DNA of 18,779 nucleotides from Chloromonas sp. AAM2 (Eukaryota > Chlorophyta > Chlorophyceae > Chlamydomonadales > Chlamydomonadaceae): positions 1 through 18,779 of the forward strand of contig QAXH01005926.1 of the NCBI GenBank assembly GCA_004335635.1, written 5' to 3'. The position numbers and the translations under genes are program-made. The notes beneath the pieces were generated by a model. It worked only from the letters and a program-made list of their open reading frames with translations. It did no database searches and was not told the origin of the DNA. Each line of letters opens with the position of its first letter. Within the stretch, counting starts at the first letter, position 1. Of this stretch, positions 12,601-18,779 are shown piece by piece.

Positions 12601-15600
12601 CTTCATAAACCTCCATTGCCAGCTCATGTACCTCCATTTATGATCATGCCTGTGAGTCACCCATCCCCCCTTGACCCCATTGCCCGACTGTTGTGTTGAC
12701 TACGGCGCCCCTGACTAGGGCAGGCCTCCTCCTCAACAGTCACACTGTCACACAGTCACACAGCCACACAGCCACACAGCCACACAGCCACGCAGCCACG
12801 CAGCCACGCAGCCACACAGCCACGCAGCCACGCAGCCACGCAGCCACGCAGCCACACAGCCACACAGCTCCGCAGCCTCGCAGCCACGCAGTCACGTAGC
12901 CATGCAGTCACCTGCTCCTCTGCACTCGGGTCTAGTGTGTTCGTTGTCATCATATCACCGTTCCATGTGATCGCGCTCGTCACGTGATGGGTTTGTGCAC
13001 AGGCGCTGTTGCGGTGCGCATGCGCGTGTACGATCACCCCCTGGTGCTGGTCAGCTCACACCTGTCGGCGGGAGACCAGGTGCGGCGGGGCCGGCAGCAT
13101 TCCATGGTTCCCAATCAAAAGAGGACGTGCTAAAAGGACGCATTAAGGTATCAGGGTATTAAGGTAGAAAGAGGACGCATTACGGTATTAGGGTATCAAG
13201 GTAGAAAGAGGACGCATTAAGGTATTAGGGTATCAAGGTAGAAAGAGGACGCATTACGGTATTAGGGTATCAAGGTAGAAAGAGGACGCATTAAGGTTTT
13301 AGGGTGTTAAGGTAGAAAGAGGACGCATTCAGGTATTAGGGTATCAAGGTAGAAAGAGGACGCATTAAGGTTTTAGGGTATTAAGGTAGAAAGAGGACGC
13401 ATTAAGGTATTAGGGTATCAAGGTAGAAAGAGGACATTAAGGTATCAGGGTATTAAGGTAGAAAGAGGACGCATTGAGGTATTAGGGTATGAAGGTAGAA
13501 AGAGGACGCATTGAGGTATTAGGGTATTAAGGTAGAAAGAGGTCGCATTAAGGTAGTAAGAGGACGCATTGAGGTATTAGGGTATCAAGGTAGAAAGAGG
13601 ACGCATTAAGGTATCAGGGTATTAAGGTAGAAAGAGGACGCATTGAGGTATTAGGGTATTAAGGTAGAAAGAGGACGCATTAAGGTAGAAAGAGGACGCA
13701 TTAAGGTATCAGGGTATTAAGGTAGAAAGAGGACGCATTAAGGTAGTAAGAGGACGCATTGAGGTATTAGGGTATCAAGGTAGAAAGAGGACGCATGAAG
13801 GTAGTAAGAGGACGCTTTGAGGTATTAGGGTATCAAGGTAGAAAGAGGACGCATGAAGGTAGTAAGAGGACGCATTGAGGTATTAGGGTATTAAGGTAGA
13901 AAGAGGGCGCATTAAGGTCTCAAGCGGACGCATTATTCAGCTGGTGACCACCGCTCCATCTGCTTGGCAGTGGTCTGCTTGCACTCCTACCGCTCTGGCA
14001 GCAGGCAGGGTCATGGCTCGGGAGGGTCCAGCAATGGTTCACGGCAGACTGAGAGTGGGGCTGGGGCTGCTGAAGCGATCCCACAAAGAAGGGTCGGCCC
14101 AACCGGCAAGGCAAGCACAGCAACACAAGACGATTCAATGCTTGGTAATGGCGCCAACCTGTCGATTGCATTTGTAAGCGAATGCAGTGTTTGTCTCGTC
14201 CCGTTGTTAGTCAACTCTTTTTTTCGTAATTCCTTGACTTTGCAGGAAGGCGACGAGGCAAAGCGTAACAATGACGTGGCAGAGATCCTAAGACGTACTG
14301 ACTTCTCCGTTAATGGGGATGGTCCAGGGGCCATGGCCATGCCAGGCACTGCTATGTTGTGTGAGTGACTGTGTGGGTTAAGGGCTTTGGGCTTTAGGCG
14401 GTGGTTCGAGGGTCGCAGGTCAAAGTGTAGGTGTATGCACTTTTACAACCGTTTTCCTGTTGGGCCTGCGCTGTTGCAATCTGCTTCCTCCATCCTTCAG
14501 CGTGGGGTAGCGCTCCAGGTGCAGGACAGCACACATAGGCACACACATGCACGCAGCCCTTAACCTCAATCTAAACCTACCCTAGGCATGTTTTCACTTA
14601 CCCTGCAGGCAGCAGTCTGGGTGTGGGCCACTGGGGCGCTACAAGCAACATACTTGACCATGGCACTGCAATATGGGTGAGCAGCCCTGTAAATGACTTC
14701 ACGCTACCTAATCCTCTTGCTTGCTTCGCATCCTTGATGACGAGTACTATTTTTAGAGGCAGTTTTTCATAAAGCAGCGTGATGTGCACACTGCTCAACC
14801 ATGAAGGCTAAAAGGGTAAGCTGTCATTTCTGGACCAGCAATCTGCCTGACAGGTATGTCCGCCGTGGAAAATGGACTAGTTTTTTTACATTGGTGAACG
14901 TCTGTTGTGCAGGTTGGTGACCTCAACTATCGGTTATCTACCGTTTCTCTCTCTGACGAGGAAATCCGCCGGTGTCTCCGGGCCGGTCGATTGCAACCTT
15001 TGTTAGAAGCCGACCAACTGGCTAAGGAAATGGCAGGGGGAAGAGTTTTCAATGGCTGGAGAGAAGGGCCAGTCACGTTTCCCCCGACATTCAAGTTCAA
15101 GGTATGTCTGTGTTAGTCTGTGGTGAAAAGGGAAGTTTGAACGAAGGTGGATTTGGAGCGACAGATGGCAAGGGGCCGAGCTAGCAAGCAATTGCCAGGC
15201 ATAATTGTCTCTGTCGACTTTTCATATCCTTTCCACTGCTCTGCTAGCCAGTGAAGCAGTTCGTCACCAAGTAAATCACTTCCTTGGTGATTTATATTTT
15301 ATGTTGTTTATATGTTATTTGCTGTTGTTCGTTGCAGGTTGGCACGCACACGTTTCTGGGTGACACAGACCCCACAGCTGGTGGTGTTGAGGGGGCCAGC
15401 ACACCGTCCACGTGTGAGGAGGGGGCGTCAGGTAAGGCAACAATAGCCATGCAGCAGACTGCGGATGGCCGGGGATTTGGAGCCTTCCAAGGCGGGAAAA
15501 GTGTCTGCTCCTGGTCTGTTGTACGCATGTCATGTACAGGTACTGGGGGTAATCTGGTATGGTACACAGAGCACAGAACCTCAAGCTGCTTTCCAACCAG

Positions 15601-15874
15601 AAAGCCACTTGCAGTGAATCTTTGAATTGTTCTGGCAGCCTGGGATGTTTCATCAGAAGCATGGCAAGGAACGACGACAAAATGTTAAACGCTCGTTCAG
15701 CTAGAGCTTGGGGCAGCAAGGGGTTGTGGTTCCTCCGACAGACCAGGAGCACATGTACAACAATTATGACTTTTTGCTTTATGACTCATATTGATTGACT
15801 TTGAGTTTTTGGGTCCCTGAGTTGCGGGACACATCCCTTATGCGCATTGCGCGCATCGACGCGGATGTAAAAAG

Positions 15875-15926
<52 letters not shown>

Positions 15927-18521
15927 CCAGGGGGTTGTAACTCCCCAGTACAAATTGCCCTGGACCCTGATTCACGTGTTCATCGGTTTCTGAGTTCGCG
16001 GCTTTTGAATATCTGAACGCTGTCTGAGCCGCCCGCAAAGCCTCTCCGGTCCTCATTGGTCATCTTGAAGGTATCAGGGTTAACCGCCTTGCCGCCCCGG
16101 AGGACTGGATGTTTAGGCTGCAGGTGGCTGGTGCCCTTTATAATCAGCCAGTGTTGACCAAATTATGATCAGATTAATCAGCTCCACTGTGCAGGAGCTG
16201 GTGAAGGCAAGCAGAAGCGGCGCACCCCTGCCTGGTGCGATCGAGTGCTGTGGCTCAACGCCTCCTCAAGCCTGCATCAACTGGCCTACCAGAGGGCGGA
16301 GCTAACGGCGAGCGACCACAAGCCAGTGGTGGCGGCCTTTCTTTTACAGGTTGGTTGCGGTGGCAATTACGGTTTGCAACTGATGATGTCATCATGTGTT
16401 ACAGGTTGGGCCAGGGTTTAGGAGATTCGTGCTTCTAGCCTTCCTTTTGCATGTCAGTGGCTGTCACTGCAGTCTGTGTTGACGTGCAGTGTGATGCTGA
16501 ACGCAAGGCATGGCAATGGGGGATGGGAGGTGCAAGGCATGGCAATGGGGCAGGGAAGGGGCTCGTCATCAGCAACGCAGATTGTCATTGTGAACATTTT
16601 GTTATTGCTGTTTACATGGCCTTCAGTCCAGGGAGGACTGGTCAGCGGGGATAAGGGAAAGAGGGAGGGAAAACAAATAGAAAAACTGTTCACTGCACCA
16701 GCAAGCAATGCAAATCAGCGAAGTGGGCTGACCGAACAGGAAAAGGAACATTTTGACTGCTTGCGTGACCTGTAACACTCTGCACAACGTGTCCAGCAGT
16801 GCTATCACTTGCATGCAGGCGTTACATTACGATCATGCACGTGTGGACATTGTACCAACTGCCTTAACCGAAATGCTATCACGTGCCCCCATGCAGGCAT
16901 TACACTACAACCGTGCGCGTGTGGACATTGTACCAACTGCCCTAACTGAACTGCTATCACGTGCACCCCATGCAGGCGTTACATTACAACCGTGCGCGTG
17001 TGGACACAGCTCTGAGGGAGGCCAGGCGGACAGTGGACATGAGAGCCAACCTGGTCAGGCCAAAGTGAGTGCGACGACTGCTAGTCCCAAGGAACGGAGC
17101 TGGGGAGCATCAGTGAACGTAAACAGGACGGTAGTCTCCACTGTGAGAGTGGCTGTGCACAGTCTCAATGAGGTCCCTGCTGTGTATACTGTGTTTTTTA
17201 AGGAGTTTGGAAGAAAGGGAGGAAAAACGATCAATACTATCAGTAGTTATCACGTACCCCTGTACATTCAAACACTACAGTTAATAAGACCTGAGAGGAG
17301 CATGTCGACGGATTATGTTGGAAGCCCTTCTGCGGCTTATGTGAGCGGAGTGCCTGCAGTTACTGCTTGCAAAGCTCTAGTATCTGGCCGCAAAACCCAT
17401 TGTCCATTTCTTGTCAATACCTGCCTCATGTCCTCAATGTGCTCTGAGTGCTTTGCCAAGTCCTGTGGTATGCACCCGCTGCTGTTAACGCACACCGTGC
17501 TCTGGCCATGCAGGTGCCACCTGGAGACCACCCAGGTGGTCATTCCCTCGACACTCGAGCACGGACAAGTGTGGCGCACGTCCATTCGACTGGTCAACAC
17601 AGGGCCGGTGGAGGGGTGAGTGAGGTCACGTGTCAGGTCGAACCAGGGTCGCACTTTGGGTCACACTTTGGTCACACTTCGGTCACACTTCGGTCGCACT
17701 TGGGGTCACACCTGGGGTCACACTTTGAGGAGGAGGAGGTTGCAGGCAAGGAGGGTGAGCAAAGAGAAGAGTACGGCAATGGCATACCCTTGAGGGCCTG
17801 TGGAGGAGTGAGTTGTCACTCTGTTCACTGTTCACGCTCTGGGTCACACTAAACGCCACGCTGGGTCACACTTTTGGTCGGGGGTGGAGGGGTTCAGGGA
17901 AAAATAAGGGCTGGGGCAAGAGGTGTCAGGACAAGGGATGTGAGGAGGAGGTGATGGCAAACGACTTACTCAGGACTTGTATTACCTGGGGTTTGTAAAA
18001 GCAAAAAGCTCAAACAGCCAAAAACCTGGTTCGTAACTTTGTTCTGACCATCAGGTTCCGAAATTCACTGAACATTACGGTACGACTGGATGTAAAGCAG
18101 ATGTAATGCGGCCTATTGTCGTCCTGGCGTTCGTGGTGCTTGTGCCAGGTCACTAGGTTTTTGAGTGCATTCCTTCATTACAACTTTACTTGCAGGCTGT
18201 GGCACTTCGTCCCTCCCCCCAGCCAGCTAGGGTTGGATGAGGACAAGCCCGCTCTGCCAGATTGGCTCACAGCTATACCCGCTGAAGGGGTGGTGCAGCC
18301 AGGTAACCATGACAGTATAGTATATGTGTATGTATACATTTATATACATAGGTATTGATATTATAGGTATATATATATACATATTGATTACATGAGTGAG
18401 GCCCACATGCACCGAGTTTAGTAACCTACTAAAGCAGCCTATAGTGGGTGCGATCAGAGGTTGATTGATTGATTTGTTACATCAGGAAAGCCGTCAAAGG
18501 ACATGGGACGGGATGTGAGAG
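9600..18521 (+). CDS. Type II inositol-polyphosphate 5-phosphatase, OCRL/INPP5B-like, with ASH domain (both ends unresolved)
   Basis: Exons: 9600-9723, 10458-10542, 10692-10869, 11112-11178, 11869-12004, 12298-12424, 13003-13079, 14009-14173, 14246-14360, 14609-14676, 14913-15101, 15338-15431, 16195-16349, 16976-17064, 17514-17615, 18196-18302 and perhaps 18486-18521; splice phases agree throughout (about 626 residues without the last). Catalytic motifs appear in order: GTYNVNG, VGFQEVVPLSAGNV with the metal-binding Glu, GYLGNKGAVAVRM, SSHLSAGD with the catalytic His, NDVAEILRRTDF, VGDLNYRL, TPAWCDRVLWL and ASDHKPV. All key residues are present, so it should be active on 5-phosphorylated phosphoinositides. 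The exons from 16976 form an ASH domain (QVVIPSTLEHG, RLVNTGPVEG, WLTAIPAEGVVQPG), as in OCRL, where it helps target the enzyme to membranes. A RhoGAP-like domain, if present, lies beyond the window. Low-complexity inserts of about 30 and 55 residues interrupt the catalytic domain. Exons upstream of 9600 are not identified. Confidence 0.9.
9707..9896 (+). repeat. 57-bp tandem repeat spanning an exon end and its donor, 3.3 copies
   Basis: Units begin at 9707, 9764, 9821 and 9878. Each starts with the exon-end sequence CTGATCAGGCATGAA and carries a splice donor (GTATGT in the first three, GTACGC in the fourth) at 9724, 9781, 9838 and 9895. The unit is a multiple of three and free of stops; one unit reads YVVAVYMDFSPGRLIRHER. 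The first unit overlaps the end of the exon 9600-9723. Confidence 0.92.
10125..10266. repeat. 33-bp minisatellite, about 4.3 copies
   Basis: A unit starting GACTGGGGCTGCC and ending CTCAAGAT repeats at 10125, 10158, 10191, 10224 and in part at 10257. It lies in the intron 9724-10457 of the 5-phosphatase gene. Confidence 0.95.
11295..11331 (+). repeat. Copy of an exon end plus donor, 142 bp downstream
   Basis: These 37 nt repeat 11153-11189 (the end of exon 11112-11178 and its GTGAGT donor) with two changes. Both changes are synonymous in the exon frame (CTC to CTT, GAG to GAA). The copy lies in the following intron. Confidence 0.9.
11508..11545. repeat. Interstitial TTAGGG-like patch
   Basis: GGTTAGGGTTAG and TTTAGGGTTAG words occur close together in an intron of the 5-phosphatase gene. 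Too short for a telomere remnant to be claimed. Confidence 0.6.
12060..12124 (+). repeat. GGT run and duplicated poly-G block
   Basis: A (GGT)n run passes into two long G runs, each followed by TTGGCCCATG. The tract lies in the intron 12005-12297 and could fold into G-quadruplexes in the transcript or on the plus strand. Confidence 0.9.
12737..12908. repeat. 8-bp CACRCAGC minisatellite
   Basis: About 20 units of CACACAGC or CACGCAGC fill this part of the intron 12425-13002. Open frames through it (His/Thr/Gln/Ser-rich) come from the repeat alone. Confidence 0.95.
13117..13935. repeat. 37-bp minisatellite, about 22 full or partial copies
   Basis: The unit contains AGGACGCATT, AAGGTATTAGGGTATCAAGG and TAGAAAG. 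Some units are shortened to about 21-22 bp, losing the TATTAGGGTATCAAGG part. It occupies most of the 929-nt intron 13080-14008 and stops about 75 nt before the next exon. Confidence 0.97.
15875..15927. repeat. (CAA)n microsatellite
   Basis: About 17 CAA units lie in the intron 15432-16194. An open frame reads it as polyglutamine on plus, but the splice chain skips it. Confidence 0.97.
16500..16558. repeat. Short tandem duplication GCAAGGCATGGCAATGGGG
   Basis: The 19-bp word occurs twice about 38 bp apart, in the intron 16350-16975 of the 5-phosphatase gene. Confidence 0.85.
16598..16642 (+). repeat. Dispersed partial copy of the 57-bp repeat
   Basis: TTGCTGTTTACATGGCCTTC and then AGTCC(A/G)GGGAGG match the intronic part of the 9707-9896 unit. 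The copy lacks the exon-derived part with the donor. It sits about 6.7 kb downstream, in another intron of the same gene. Confidence 0.85.
16812..17010 (+). repeat. Three tandem copies of an acceptor plus exon start
   Basis: ATGCAG acceptors end at 16818, 16896 and 16975. Each is followed by a near copy of the first 25-30 nt of exon 16976-17064, reading ALHYDHARVD, ALHYNRARVD and ALHYNRARVD. Spacing is 78 and 79 nt, so the first two copies are out of frame with the third; only the third leads into the ASH-domain coding sequence. Confidence 0.9.
17645..17725. repeat. Degenerate GGTCACACTT repeat
   Basis: Words of the type (GG)GTCACACTT(T/C) repeat at about 12-bp spacing directly after the donor of exon 17514-17615, with scattered further copies near 17840-17880. 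Confidence 0.85.
18486..18521 (+). CDS. Possible 36-nt micro-exon of the 5-phosphatase gene
   Basis: It follows an ACATCAG acceptor and precedes a GTGAGA donor, with phase 1 at both ends, so it could be included or skipped without a frame change. It would add GKPSKDMGRDVR after the ASH-domain proline. The residues do not match the ASH fold obviously. Its near copy at 2541 shows the segment occurs elsewhere, so it may instead be repeat sequence. Confidence 0.4.
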
Positions 18522-18589
18522 GTGAGAGTATGCCCCTCACACACAGTCCGACACACATTGCGGGGAGCACACATTGCCACACACACACA

Positions 18590-18779
18590 GTGTCAGACAC
18601 TGTCACACATTGTCACACACACGTGCTGCAGATGGTGAGTGTGAGATCCCACCAATTTACACAAAACACACTGTCACACATTGTCACACACACGTGCTGC
18701 AGATGGTGAGTGTGAGATCTCACCAATTTACACAAAACACACTGTCACACATTGTCACACACACGTGCTGCAGGTGGTG
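18590..18779 (+). repeat. 71-bp tandem repeat carrying an acceptor, cut by the window end
   Basis: CACACACGTGCTGCAG recurs with its AG ending at 18631, 18702 and 18773. The first two copies are followed by ATGGTGAGTG, the third by GTGGTG at the window edge. CA-rich words precede each copy. The last copy may be the true acceptor of the next 5-phosphatase exon. Confidence 0.85.

Noticed and set aside
12693..12899. His/Thr/Gln-rich open frame
   Set aside because: It is purely a translation of the 8-bp minisatellite inside an intron.
12737..13935. CRISPR array
   Set aside because: Repeats are directly tandem with no unique spacers, inside a eukaryotic intron.
15795..16016. Polyglutamine open frame through the CAA run
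   Set aside because: It is in the intron 15432-16194; the flanking exons join in phase without it.
16753..17619. 288-codon open frame on plus
   Set aside because: It runs in a different frame from the ASH-domain exon at 16976 and arises from repeat copies and intron sequence; the catalytic-to-ASH splice chain explains the region better.

Overview
This is a stretch of nuclear DNA from a green alga or a close relative. Genes are split into many short exons (36-204 nt) by GT-AG introns of about 70-1060 nt. Introns and intergenic DNA are full of CA/TG-rich simple repeats and minisatellites. The strongest clue to the lineage is a complete gene for a chloroplast-targeted PII signal protein. It has an N-terminal transit peptide and the extended C-terminal segment seen in green algae and plants. 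I cannot name the species.

Layout. (1) Positions 119-792, plus strand: the last two exons of a gene whose 5' part lies outside the window; one helix pair looks ankyrin-like. (2) Positions 910-3684, minus strand: a four-exon gene for a small glutaredoxin-like (DUF836/Glrx-like) protein with a CPLC active site and a targeting-type N-terminus; its first intron appears to use a GC donor. (3) Positions 3924-6173, plus strand: a seven-exon PII (GLB1) gene, divergent from gene 2, with only 239 bp between the two start codons. (4) Positions 6174-9599: about 3.4 kb with no gene I can support; it holds a foldback structure, an inverted pair of coding-like fragments and degenerate repeats. (5) Positions 9600 to the window end, plus strand: at least 16 exons of a type II inositol-polyphosphate 5-phosphatase of the OCRL/INPP5B kind, with a complete catalytic domain followed by an ASH domain. 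Its first exons and its 3' end are not resolved. All exon chains were built by hand from reading frame, splice phase and family motifs.

Functions. PII is the plastid sensor of 2-oxoglutarate, ATP/ADP and, in algae and plants, glutamine; it controls arginine synthesis through N-acetylglutamate kinase. The 5-phosphatase removes the 5-phosphate from phosphoinositides and is linked in other eukaryotes to membrane traffic and cilia. The glutaredoxin-like protein is probably an organellar thiol protein. Nothing suggests the genes form one pathway.

Most unusual observation. In the 5-phosphatase gene several exon-intron junctions are locally duplicated, so 2-4 copies of one splice site plus the adjoining exon edge stand side by side. 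In one case (9707-9896) the 57-bp unit keeps frame and phase, so four consecutive donors could add 0, 19, 38 or 57 residues. An exon-like 36-nt piece at the 3' end also has a near copy behind a strong acceptor at 2541, about 16 kb away.
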